From contig CM055315.2 in assembly GCA_029255685.2 (NCBI GenBank), positions 55,709,181 to 55,773,180 of the forward strand: a stretch of DNA of 64,000 nt. The letters run 5' to 3'. How positions within the stretch are numbered: position 1 is the stretch's first letter; every line of letters begins with the position of its first letter. The translations under genes and the position numbers were made by a program. The notes beneath the pieces were generated by a model. It worked only from the letters and a program-made list of their open reading frames with translations. It searched no databases and was not told the origin of the DNA. The stretch is from Silene conica (taxonomy: Eukaryota; Streptophyta; Magnoliopsida; Caryophyllales; Caryophyllaceae). This document shows positions 10,563 through 20,680 of this stretch, piece after piece.

Positions 10563-10791
10563 CTTCTTCTTTTTGCTCGTTTCTGTTTTTTTTCTTAAGA
10601 CATTTTTTTTTTGTTTTTGTTTTGTTAAGACTTTCTAGTTTGCTTTCTTTAAGTTTTTAGGACAACTTTTTCGTGTTTGCGTAGTTAAGACTTTTTGGAC
10701 TTGTTTCTGGGATCTCGCGCATTGTTGGGCGCGCATTTTTTTCTTGCTTTTTCAGGATTTCCGAAGAAAAGAAGACCTCCAGGACTCAGCT

Positions 10792-10896
10792 GGTCGACCG
10801 ACCAGAAAAATCGGTCGGTCGACCAGAGGCGCTGTATCGCAGATTTTTCCGATGTTCACAGGAGGTCGATCGACCCGTTTAGCCGGTCGGTCGACC
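10792..10896 (+). repeat. Two palindromic dyads in 3' region of element C
   Basis: Boxes 10792-10803/10813-10824 and 10864-10875/10885-10896; both spacers 9 nt. Confidence 0.92.
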
Positions 10897-10977
10897 TACT
10901 GTCCACTGCAGTGTTTCGTTTTTCTTCCTTGGAAATCATGAAATCGTCTTTGGTACTTTAGTGGCACTGCTGACCAC

Positions 10978-11013
10978 CAAAACCTCCCAGCTTACGCTGG
11001 TTTGGGGAGGTTT
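10978..11013 (+). other. Conserved stem-loop AAAACCTCCC/GGGAGGTTTT
   Basis: A 10-bp perfect stem encloses a 16-nt loop in which AGC and GCT can also pair. The same structure is kept in element B near 19884-19919. RNA-level role unknown. Confidence 0.6.
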
Positions 11014-11121
11014 TTCTCATACATCTTTTTACCCAGTGAGTTCTTTCCAGTTTTTCCTTAAGTTTTTTTTTTTTTACTTGCATTTATCTTTTAATTTTCT
11101 AAAACCTTTACTTAGGCTAAT

Positions 11122-11141
11122 GCACAATGGGGACATTGTGC
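11122..11141 (+). other. 8-4-8 hairpin GCACAATG-GGGA-CATTGTGC
   Basis: A perfect 8-bp stem with a GGGA loop, followed by a GGTTTGGGGAATGG purine-rich stretch resembling the polypurine tract. Present in element B at 19762-19781. Confidence 0.65.
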
Positions 11142-11917
11142 GGGTTGGTTTGGGGAATGGTTTCGTGTCACATGCATTGCATTTTGTCACACGTTTATTT
11201 GCATTTCTGTCTTGCATTTTTCTTTTCTTTATCTTCCTTGCATATAAAAAAAAAAAAAAATCCAAAAAAATTAAAAAAATTAAAATTCCAAAAAAATGCA
11301 CGTTTATTTTAGCATATAGGTCGAGTCGGAACGAAAGTATTTCAAGGATGATTTTGCTTTCTTACATGTTTATGCCTTTATCTTGCCTTGTCAACTTGTT
11401 TTAGTATGAAAGTCTTTTGCATATCTACGAGTTTTTGTCAATTTGTATATCTTGAGACTTGACTTATACCTTGGTAACCTACTATACATTATAAGGTTTA
11501 GAGCTTATTTCCTGGTTTCATTCTTAAACCAGTTGTCTAGGATATGAGTAGTACTCCCCTTGGAACATGTTACATCAATATGCATAAACATGAGCTTGAA
11601 TTGCTATATACTTGTTTTACTTTCTCGTTTTGTGAGTCTTGATACGTGCATTTGGGATCCCTTTTCTCATATTTACCCATAAGCTTCACATAGCCAAAAT
11701 TGCCTTTTTATTCCCCCAAAACTACATCCCATACTTAGCCTACCCTTCCAAGCTAGTATTTGTGGTCTTTGGTTTATTTTTTGAGGCATCTTGGTTTGTA
11801 TGCTATTATGAGCAAAAAGAGAAAAGAAAGAAAAGAACAAGAACAGAAAAAAAATTCAGAAAAGAAAGAAAGAAAAAAAGAAAAACGAAAAAAAAAAATC
11901 CGGAAAATACGGAAGTC

Positions 11918-11950
11918 AATCGACCGACCAGCTTCTTGGGTCGGCCGACC
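11918..11950 (+). repeat. Palindromic dyad after the A/G-rich tract of element C
   Basis: Boxes 11918-11929 (first two arm bases degenerate) and 11939-11950, 9-nt spacer. Counterpart of 18948-18980 in element B. Confidence 0.85.
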
Positions 11951-12568
11951 ACCTGACATCATCAGAAAAAAAATTCGTTCCAAAAATCCCTTTCTTTTAT
12001 ATGTTATCACTCCCGTACTTCATTCAAAAATATTGGGGAGTCCTTTCTTATATTCAAATGTGAGAGTTGTGCTACAAAAGAGCACTTTCTTAATATCAAA
12101 AAAGTTGAGAAGTATGTGTTGGGAACCGGTTTTACTAGCTTGGCTACTAACCCCACAAATCCAAAAACATCTTAACCACTTTTACCTTTAACCTCACGTA
12201 CCTTTCGTACCTCATTTGCATGTATCTAGGTCACTTAAATGAGATTGTTATACAAAGTTGTAGAATTCCTGTTCATGTTAGATTGCAGGCATGTTTTCAT
12301 GGGTCGCAGTTAGGTGAGTGTCATGGCAAATATACTTCTTTCTATCTTTTACATATACTCACCCTTTGCTTCATGAGTGTCTCGAGCGTACCGCGAGAGT
12401 CCATGGTATTAAGTCTCTATAGTTTCTTTATTTGCAAATCTGACAACCCTATAACTCGTTTGCATGATTTAAATGCTTTCTCATTTTGTACTTGACATTG
12501 GTTTAGGCTAACATGTAAATTTCGCTCTGAGATTGAAATCGTTCCATTAGTTAAGATCGAGTCTATTT

Positions 12569-12606
12569 CTTGCTTGAGGGCAAGCAAGGGTTTGGTTTGG
12601 GGAATT
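12569..12606 (+). promoter_or_regulatory. Hairpin plus polypurine tract of element C
   Basis: CTTGCTTG-AGGG-CAAGCAAG (12569-12588) is a perfect 8-4-8 hairpin. It runs directly into the G/T- and purine-rich tract GGGTTTGGTTTGGGGAATT ending at the 3' LTR, where plus-strand synthesis would be primed. Element B keeps both, with one stem mismatch. Confidence 0.75.
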
Positions 12607-12876
12607 TGATACGTGTCTATTTTATGATGTTTTACATCTATTTTTACACGTATTTGGTCGCTCATTTACTATGTTTTAGCCTTTATTTCCCACAAATTGT
12701 GTACTTTCGTATTTTTATGCACTTTTGCAGATTTATGCGGAAAAGAGACGATTTAGCACCAAATTCGCATCCTCGAGTCTTTTGCTTAATTGAGGAATAG
12801 ATGGAAAGTCAATTGGAGTCAAAGTCAAGTGCCAAAAGTCAAAACAAGAGAAATCCGAAGATTTCCGTACAGAGGC

Positions 12877-13009
12877 GGTCGACCGACCACCCAAACGGGT
12901 CGGCCGACCAGTCCTGAATTTTAATGAAGCCCAAATTTCAAGGAATGCCGGAAATAAAAGAAGCCCAGCAGGAAGCGGTCGACCGACCCGAATAGTAGGT
13001 CGACCGACC
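12877..13009 (+). repeat. Two palindromic dyads in U3 of element C 3' LTR
   Basis: Same as 8180-8312: 9-nt spacers and 100 bp between dyads. Confidence 0.92.
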
Positions 13010-13496
13010 ACAACAGAAGCCCAATCGACTCTTTTCGGAAATAAAATAGAATTAGAGTCTTTAGGAAACTCTAATCTCTTACCCTATATATGCTAATCTT
13101 GTAGCTAGGGTTTATTATCAAGTCTTTTTTAGAGAGTTTTATTTAGTCTTTAGTTCAATTACAATCTTTCAATAATTCTCAACACTTTTAGTTTGTTCTT
13201 CAATCTTTCAACAAGCATTCAATAAAGTTTATTCAGTTCTGCCTTAATTCCAATTGTGGTAATTACTCTTTAATCTAGTTTTTATTATAGTTCTTGTTTT
13301 TATTACAATTGTTAAGTTAGAATCCCAAGCTTTATTGAATCTTGCATGCTTAGATTATTTACTATGTTCTCCATGTTTATTCCCAATTTTACAATCGTCT
13401 TAACAGTCATGAATAGCTAATTTTCATATGTTAGGATGTAGGGGATAATATGCATAGGTAAATAAAATCCGAAAAACCGACCTGTAGCAGGACCAC

Positions 13497-13570
13497 GGTC
13501 GGCCGACTGGAATAGCCGGTCGGTCGACCGAGGCCGTGGTCGGCCGACTGGAGTAGCCGGTCGGTCGACC
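13497..13570 (+). repeat. Four phased palindromic boxes in element C 3' LTR
   Basis: Steps 21-20-21 bp, as in the 5' LTR. Confidence 0.92.
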
Positions 13571-14991
13571 ACCCGCGTATGTTTTCTTATTTCGTCTTTT
13601 CTTGTCAATTATAATATCCTGCAATGAGACCATAAGGAGACTTGTAGGATGTTAGTAATGACCTACCCAAGATTGAAAGATACGGGAAGGGCATTGGTTT
13701 ACACCTTAAGACGGATAGGTTACTCAAGGCTGAAAGGTATGTAACCTGGGATTTAGGAATCACCCTTATTGTTGACACCCAATAATTGTGAGACCTAGGA
13801 ACTAATAGCATAGGCCGAAAGGAGCTATTAGGTAGCATAGACCTAAAAAGATATGTTACACCCCCTTACGCGACTGCAATACATGTTGACCTTAGGATTT
13901 ATTTTACCTTAGCTATTTATTACCCAAACATCCTAGCATCCTCTTTTATTATATTTTATTCTCATCTTTTAATTCTTGTTTTATTTTAATCTTTGCTTTA
14001 GATATAGTAATCAACCAATCAACCCCCAAATTTGTTACCTTTAAACATTAACATTAAGACAATAAACATTCCCCACCTCTTTGTGGTTCGACCCTGACTT
14101 TCACTATCTATTGTTAAGGTTAGGAATTATAAATTTATCTTTGGTACCCTCAACGACGGGCATCAGGAACCTTAAGTCCTTAAGACGAATACAACTTGGC
14201 AAGCTTAAGTCCGTACCATAAAACCCGTTCATTTCCAAACCCGTTTTCTTTTAAACGGGAAAGGACAATATAAACCCTTCAACCCTTAATGAATGTCGAC
14301 ACAATTCATTTCACAAAAATAAGAACTCAGCTTCTTCATTTCTCATTTTCTCCTTAAAACCTCCATCTTAAAATCCAATTTCAGTCATCATTCGATTTCC
14401 GAATCAAGGTAATTTTTACATTTATGAAATCCTCATAAAATTTGCAAGTCATCTATCACTTTCAATTTCCATTTCCTTCATCTTGAAAAATGGCATGTTT
14501 TTGTAAAATCCGTCTTTTGGTTTCTTAAACCCGTTTTTCTTGTTGTAGGTGAAGGCTTAGAAGACCCTAACGTGGATAGCTACATTATTGAGAAGGAGCT
14601 TTGATCAAAATCGCTTAAGAGGTGACAATTAAGAGAAACTCGGCCTTATTTGTGATATTAGCACTTTTCTTGTTTTTAGATGGTTTTAGTTTCTGATTTT
14701 TCATGTTGTGATTTTTGTTGAGACTTAGTAACATGCTAGGATTACATAAGAAAGACCTTCACATGCTTGATTGTGTTATATATGCTTTGATGTTGAAATT
14801 TCAGAAATTATGTGCGTAAGACGGATACTAAGAAAAATCTTGTTGAGGCTTAATGGTGGGATTTAATACTTGTTTTTGGTGTATATGATGATTGTATATG
14901 CTGGGTAATCTTTGTATGTTGCGATTTTAGAAGTTTAGAACCGATTTGAGATGATTTGAGTCGTGTAGGGAAATGTCGATTATTCGTGCAG

Positions 14992-15388
14992 GGACTCTGA
15001 GCCGGTAGGCTGACCGGCAGCCGGTCGACCGGCTCAGAGTCGGGGTGTTGATTTTGAATGTTCTGAAATTTAGGAGAAGGGTTCTAAGCCGGTGGATCGG
15101 CCGTCGGTCGACCGGCTCAGAATCCCATTTGGGTGTTTTGTGGAATTTTGCAAAGGCTTGGGAAAGGACTCCCAGCCGGCAGACCGGCAGCCGGTCTGCC
15201 GGCTGAGAGTCTGTCCTTGTTATTTAAGTTTTGAAGAAGGGCTTAAGGGAAGGGACTCCCAGTCGGTTGGCAGGCGGACGGTCCACCCGCTGAGAGCCTC
15301 TTCTCATTGTTTTCAGATTTTTGCAATGGCATGGGAAGGGACTCCCAGCCGGCCGACCGCAGACTGTTCCAGATCGGCTGAGAGTCCC
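14992..15388 (+). repeat. Five GC-rich hairpins with CCGG-rich cores in LTR A
   Basis: Each unit is about 45-50 bp, 80-90 bp apart, of the form GACTCNNAGCCGG...CCGGCTNAGAGTC. The first is a perfect 13-bp stem (14993-15005 with 15029-15041). The others are imperfect. Element D has the same five units in both LTRs, with more uniform sequence. Confidence 0.8.
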
Positions 15389-15664
15389 TGTTCTCATTGT
15401 TTGGTTTATAACTTTCAAACGGTTATTCGGTTTTGTTTGAGATTCGTTCCGTGTACCTTCGATGCGTGTTTGAGGTCCCCGGAGGATGGGCGACACTATA
15501 TTGGGTTCGGGAATGGAGAGCGGATAGAGACCCCCCGGTCGGGTAACCGAAAGGGAAACCGGCTCTCCCTCAACTTAGTTCCCGGGATCAATTAAGTGTT
15601 GATTAGATGTATAAGAGATTAGAACTATAGACTAGTTGCTATCTTTGGATGATATTGTATTGAT

Positions 15665-16237
15665 GCGTATTAAGGTATGCCTTAAGCTGGCCTCTGAGCT
15701 TAATACGTGAGCTTGTTGTCATATATGGGGATATGCCTTAAGTTGGCCTCTGAGCCCTATATGTGTATGGTTGTCGTGTCTGGGATATGCCTTAAGCTGG
15801 CCTCTGAGCCCAGACATGTTTATTTGTGATCGCGTTGGAACATGCCTTAAGTTGGTCTCTGAGTCTAACGAGTAGAGCAGCTGCACAACGGGGTAGCTAA
15901 GGTACTGACACATTGCCCGGAGTGCAGATGTTGATGCTAGGACATGCCTTAAGCTGGCCTCTGAGTCTAGTGTCTTGTGATGCAGTGAAGGGACATGCCT
16001 TAAGTTGGCCTCTGAGTCCTTTACTTTTGGATGCTAGTCCATGCGTTGTGATGTCGCCTCTGAGTCTAGTGTCTTGTTGATTGGCAGGTCTATGCCTTAA
16101 GTTGGCATCTGAGTCCTTGCTTGTGATTTTGGTATTTAGGTTATGTCTTAAGTTGACCGCTGAACCTTTATACTTGCTGATGATTGGTAATTAGGTTATG
16201 TCTTAAGTTGACCGCTGAACCTTATACTTGCTGAGTT
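15665..16237 (+). repeat. Array of about nine hairpins with covarying stems and 24-nt loops (LTR A)
   Basis: Each unit has a conserved 24-nt loop (ATATGCCTTAAG-type, ending CCTCTGAG) flanked by arms that differ from unit to unit yet pair: 15666-15674 with 15699-15707 (9 bp), 15720-15730 with 15755-15765 (11 bp with two G-T), 15777-15784 with 15809-15816 (8 bp). Three further units pair over 7-9 bp; the last ones are degenerate. Confidence 0.85.
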
Positions 16238-17335
16238 TTATCTGCTTGCCTAGAGTTGGTACAGTGTCAGACATAGATGTTGATATTGATGAGTATGATA
16301 CTTTGACTTTGATATTGTTCATCCAAGGCATTGGGTGACTCTTTAGTCAGTTTCGTAAATAGTTTGGACTGAAAGACCCCCCGACCGGGTAACCGGTAGG
16401 GAAACCGGCTCTCCTTCCAAATGGTTTCCGAAGTTGGTTGAGAGCCGTGAATTAGTGATTGCATGATAGTATGATTCAGTTGATGAGATTTTATACTTCA
16501 CATGTGTATATATATGCTGGAGTATTCTGTTTGTATTTCTGTGTTACGTGTCGTTACAAAAGGTGGCTAGGAGAACTCTAGTCACTCCCCACTGATTGTG
16601 GCGTACATGTTTACATGTATGTAGGTACATGCAGGTTGGCAGGGGTTGCTGAGAGCTAGCGAGTGATGATCCGCTTGTCATCTTATGACTTACACTTTAG
16701 GATAGCTAGACTCTAGTTTTGATACAGTTGTTTCTTTTGAGTGCTGATGCCCGTCGTTGAGGGTACCAAAGATAAATTTATAATTCCTAACTTTAACAAT
16801 AGATAGTGAAAGTCAGGGTCGAACCACAGAGAGGTGGGGAATGTTTATTGTTTGGTGTTAATGTTTAAAGGTAACAAATTTGGGGGTTTGATTGGTTGAT
16901 TACTATATCTAAAGCAAAGTTTAAAATAAAACAAGAAATAAAGATGAGAATAAAATATAATAAAAGGGATGCTAGGATGTTTGGGTAATAAATAGCTAAG
17001 GTAAAATAAATTCTAAGGTCAACATGTATTGCAGTCGCGTAAGGGGTGTAACATAACTTTTTAGGTCTATGCTACCTAATAGCTCCTTTCGGCCTATGCT
17101 ATTAGTTCCTAGGTCTCACAATTATTGGGTGTTAACAATAAGGGTGATTCCTAAATCTTAGGTCACATACCTTTCAGTCTTAAGTAACCTAGTCGTCTTA
17201 AGGTGTAAACCAATGCCCTTCCCGTATCTCTCAATCTTGGGTAGGTCATTACTAACGTCCTACAAGTCTCTTTTCAGTCTCATTGTAGGATATTAAAGTC
17301 AACAAGGAAAGACGAAACAAGATACATGCGCGGGT

Positions 17336-17409
17336 GGTCGACCGACCAGCTATTCCAGTCGGCCGACCACAGCCTCGGTCGACCGACCCACTATTTGAGT
17401 CGGCCGACC
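17336..17409 (-). repeat. Four phased palindromic boxes in element B 3' LTR
   Basis: Boxes at 17336, 17357, 17377 and 17398; steps 21-20-21 bp. Sequence inside the spacers differs from element C. Confidence 0.92.
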
Positions 17410-17888
17410 GCGGCTCTGCTACAAGTCGGTCTCGGAATTTCTACTACCTACGCATATTAATCCCCTACATCCTAACATATGAAATTTAGCTACTCATGGT
17501 TATTAAGACGATTATGAAAACGGGAATAAACATGGTAAACATAGTAAATAATCTAAACATGCGAGATTTAATAAAGCTTGAGAATTCTATCTTAATTGAA
17601 TGCAATAGTAATAAGAACAATAATAAAGCTAGATTAAAAGAGTAATTACCAAAGTCGGAATTAGGGCAGAAAGGAACAAACTTTATTGAATGCTTGGGAA
17701 TTATTGAAAGATTACAAAACTAAAATTCTTCTAAATAAAACTTGATTATTGAACATGAATGTCAATTGATAAAAGCTAGATGCTAAACCCTAATCAAGAG
17801 ATTAGTTTATATAGGGCATAAGATTAGAGTTTCCTTAAAAGACTCCTACTTCTAATTTATTTCCGAAACTGTTCCTGGGCTTCGCTGA

Positions 17889-18020
17889 GGTCGGTCGACC
17901 ACTTTGGTGGGTCGGTCGACCTCTTTCACGGGCTTAGTTGAATTCTAGGCCTTTCTTCAAAATTCGGACTTTATAGAAATTAGGCCTGGTCGGCCGACCC
18001 GTTTAGTTGGTCGGTCGACC
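17889..18020 (-). repeat. Two palindromic dyads in U3 of element B 3' LTR
   Basis: Boxes 17889-17900/17910-17921 and 17988-17999/18009-18020, 9-nt spacers. They lie upstream of TATATAA (17807-17813 on the minus strand). Confidence 0.92.
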
Positions 18021-18293
18021 GCTTCCGCAAGGAATTCTCCGGTTTTCTTCTCGCTTTGACTTTTGGTACTTAAATAAAGACTCCAGTTGACTTTCCATTG
18101 TTCCTTACTTATGCAAAAGACTCGAGTACATGAATTTGGTGCTAAATCGTCCCTTTTCCGCATAAATCTGCAAAAGTGCATAGAAATACGAAACTACACG
18201 ATTGTTGGGAAATAAAGGCTAAAACATAGTAAATGAGCGACCAAATGCGTGTAAAAATAGATGAAAAACATCATAAAATAGACACGCATCAAA

Positions 18294-18332
18294 AATTCCC
18301 CAAACCAAACCCTTGCTTACCCTCAAGCAAGA
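18294..18332 (-). promoter_or_regulatory. Polypurine tract and adjoining hairpin of element B
   Basis: On the minus strand this is the counterpart of 12569-12606 in element C; the hairpin has one stem mismatch. Confidence 0.7.
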
Positions 18333-18947
18333 AATAGACTCGATCCTAATTAATGGAACGATTTCAATCTCAGAGCGAAATTTACATGTCAGCCTAAACC
18401 AATACCAAGTACAAAATGAGAAAGTAGTCAAATCATGCAAACGAGTTATAGTGTCGTCAAACTTGCAAACATAAAAGCTATAGAGACTTATATCATGGAC
18501 TCTCGCGGTACGCTCGAGACACTCATGAAGCAAAGGGTGAGTATGTGTAGAAGATAGAAAGAAGTAAATTTGTAATGACACTCACCTAACTGCGACCCAT
18601 GAAAACATGCCTGCAATCTAACATGAACAAGAATTCTACAACTTTGTACAACAATCCCATTAAGTGACTCGGATACATGCAATTGAGGTAAGAAAGATAC
18701 GTGAGGTAAAACGTAAAAAGTGGTTAAGATGTTTTTGGATTTGTGGGGTTAGTAGCCAAGCTAGTAAAACCGGTTCCCAACAACATATTTCACAACTTTT
18801 AATATTAAAGAAGTGCTCTTTTGTAGCACAATTCTCACATTAAATATAAGAAAAAACTCCCAAATATCTTTTTGAATGAGGTACGGGAGTGATAACATAT
18901 AAAAGAAAGGGACTTTTTGAAACGAATTTTGAATCTGATGATAAGGT

Positions 18948-18980
18948 GGTCGGCCGACCTATGAAGGGATCGGTCGACTG
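18948..18980 (-). repeat. Palindromic dyad, partly degenerate (element B)
   Basis: Box 18948-18959 is intact and 18969-18980 has lost two arm positions, but the 21-bp spacing is kept. Confidence 0.75.
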
Positions 18981-20001
18981 ACTTTTGTACGTTTTTGACT
19001 TTTTCCGTCTTTCTTTTCCTTTCTTTCTTTTTCTGAATTTTTCTGTTCTTTTTCTTTTCTTTCTTTCTTTTCTTTTCTCTTTGTGCTCAAGATAGCATAC
19101 AAACCAAGATATCTCAAAATAAACCAAGGACTATAAATACTAGCTTGGAAGGGTAGGCTAAGTATGGGATGTAGATTTGGGGGAATCAAAAGGCAATTTT
19201 GGCTATGTGAAGCTTATGGGTAAATATGAGAAAAGGGATCCCAAATGCACGTATCAAGACTCACAAAACGAGATAGTAAAACAAGTATATAGCAATTCAA
19301 GTTCATGTTTATGCATATTGATGTAACATGTTCCAAGGGGAGTACTACTCACATCCTAGACAACTGGTTTAAGAATGAAACCATGAATAAGGCTCTAAAA
19401 CTCAGAATGTATAGTAGGTTGCCAAGATATAAGTCAAGTCTCAAGATATGCAAGTTGTCAAAAACTCGTAGATATGCAAAAGACTCTTATACTAAAACAA
19501 GTTGACAAGAATATGGTAAAGGCATAAACATGTAAGAAAGCAAAATCATCCTTGAAATACTTTCGTTCCGACTCGACCTATATGCTAAAATAAACGTGCA
19601 TTTTTTTTGTAAATTTTTGAATTTTTGTATTTTTTTTTTTTTTTTTTTCTCTTTTGTATAGGTAAGGAAAATAAAGAAAAGAACAATGCAAGACAGAAAT
19701 GCATTAAACGTGTGACAAAAATGCAATGCATGTGACACGAAACCATTCCCCAAACCAACCCGCACAATGTCCCCATTGTGCATTAGCCTAAGTAAAAGTT
19801 TCAGAAAATTAAAGAAAAGATGCGAATAAATAAAAACTAAGGAAAAACTGGAAAGAACTCACTGGGTAAATAGACGTATGAGAAAAACCTCCCCAAACCA
19901 GCGTAAGCTGGGAGGTTTTGGTGGCTAGCAATGCCACTCAAGTACCAAAGACGGTTGCACGATCTCCGAGGAAGAAACGAACTGACTGTGACGGACAGGT
20001 A

Positions 20002-20097
20002 GGTCGACCGACCAAAACAACAGGTCGACCAACCTTCCTGCAGAATTCAGCGAAACTGCGACTAGGTCGACCGACTGGTGTATCTGGTCGGTCGACC
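20002..20097 (-). repeat. Two palindromic dyads in 3' region of element B
   Basis: Boxes 20002-20013/20023-20034 and 20065-20076/20086-20097, 9-nt spacers. Confidence 0.9.
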
Positions 20098-20305
20098 CTC
20101 TGTGTCCCAGTGGTCTTCGTTTCTTTGTAGAATCTGAAAAAGCAAGAAAAATATATGCGCCCAACAAATGCGCGAGATTCCAGAAACAATTCTTAAAGTC
20201 TTAACTACGCAAGCATAAAGAAAAAGTTCTGAAACTATGAGAAAACCAAATTAAAAAGTCTCACAAAACAAAAATAAATTGTCTTAAAACTGAAACTAGA
20301 ATTAA

Positions 20306-20602
20306 CTATCCGCTAAAGATGCGGAAAATATCCGACCACGGCTTTTGACGATACGCCGTAGTCTCCACAGTGTTTGCTTGTGTAGCGAAACACATCTTCT
20401 TCCCGCCGTCGCAAAGCATATGCGACGGTCTCTCCTCTTGAGCTTGCCTCCTTTTCTTCTTCTCTTCCCGATCCACGACACCCGGGTCTTCATCTTCTTT
20501 ATAGCTTAGACATCCCATTCCGCCTCTCTGGACTATGACCTCCTTCAATTTGGGTTTCCCCAAACAAATTCCTGCACTAGCCACAATAGAAGTGTCCTCC
20601 AT
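20306..20602 (-). CDS. Small unidentified ORF after gag-protease of element B (up to 98 aa)
   Basis: Starts 78 bp downstream of the gag-protease stop. Contains a basic EEKKKRRQAQEERP stretch and ends QKPWSDIFRIFSG, recalling the SPWSRKRRILRG end of the element C frame. It may be the remains of a longer accessory frame. No domain recognised; could be chance. Confidence 0.3.
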   Translation of the reverse strand: MEDTSIVASAGICLGKPKLKEVIVQRGGMGCLSYKEDEDPGVVDREEKKKRRQAQEERPSHMLCDGGKKMCFATQANTVETTAYRQKPWSDIFRIFSG

Positions 20603-20680
20603 ATTGCTCCCAATCTGGGGCGGAGGTGTAAAAACAGATGCAGGAACAGGTGATAAAGTAGGAGAAGTAGTGATGACCTC

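Larger units (their letters stand above)
10563..12568 (+). other. 3' untranslated region of element C
   Basis: No credible coding frame. It holds three palindromic dyads (10792, 10864, 11918), a stem-loop at 10978-11013, an 8-4-8 hairpin at 11122-11141, an A-rich run near 11245-11295 and a purine-rich A/G tract at about 11815-11905. The same sequence in opposite orientation forms 18312-20300 of element B, so its length and order are conserved between the two families. Confidence 0.75.
7910..14165 (+). mobile_element. Element C: complete non-autonomous Athila-like LTR retrotransposon
   Basis: LTRs 7910-9469 and 12607-14165 flank a 3.1-kb interior. A perfect GGAAC target duplication lies at 7905-7909 and 14166-14170. 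The tRNA-Asp primer site and a polypurine tract are present. The interior has no gag core, protease, reverse transcriptase or integrase. It has one acidic unidentified frame (broken by a TGA) and a 2-kb untranslated 3' region shared with element B. The LTRs differ at roughly 20 positions including small indels, so the insertion is fairly young. It would need proteins supplied by an autonomous relative. Confidence 0.92.
12607..14165 (+). repeat. 3' LTR of element C (1,559 bp)
   Basis: Nearly identical to the 5' LTR. Its palindromic boxes lie at 12877-12909, 12977-13009 and 13497-13570 with unchanged spacing. GGAAC follows directly. Confidence 0.93.
14171..16744 (+). repeat. 5' LTR of element A, segment 2
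   Basis: LTR interior between elements C and B. It contains five GC-rich hairpins (14992-15388), a repeated motif at 15525-15570 and 16373-16416, and between them the covarying hairpin array (15665-16237). It ends with AGTGC (16740-16744), the target duplication of element B. The ORF at 15092-15595 crosses hairpins and is not credible as a gene. Confidence 0.88.
16745..18291 (-). repeat. 3' LTR of element B
   Basis: On the plus strand it runs TGATGCCCGTC...GACACGCATCA. It carries four boxes at 17336-17409 and two dyads at 17889-18020. A polypurine tract (reverse complement of AATTCCCCAAACCAAACC) abuts at 18294-18311. Confidence 0.93.
18312..20300 (-). other. 3' untranslated region of element B
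   Basis: Homologous to 10563-12568 of element C in inverse orientation. It contains the 8-4-8 hairpin at 19762-19781, the stem-loop near 19884-19919, dyads at 18948-18980, 20002-20034 and 20065-20097, a pyrimidine tract (purine on the element's strand) at about 19000-19085 and a T-rich run near 19600-19650. No credible coding frame. Confidence 0.75.

Noticed and set aside
10961..11404. Frames in the 3' region of element C with runs of Lys or Phe
   Set aside because: Low-complexity translations of A- and T-rich tracts without conservation in element B.
11816..11905. A/G-rich tract as a microsatellite of its own
   Set aside because: It is a conserved part of the 3' region of both B and C, so it is listed there rather than as an independent repeat.
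15092..15595. 167-aa open frame on the plus strand
   Set aside because: It crosses the GC-rich hairpins and the bracketing motif of LTR A; the repeated RPxxxR pattern comes from the repeats, not from a protein.
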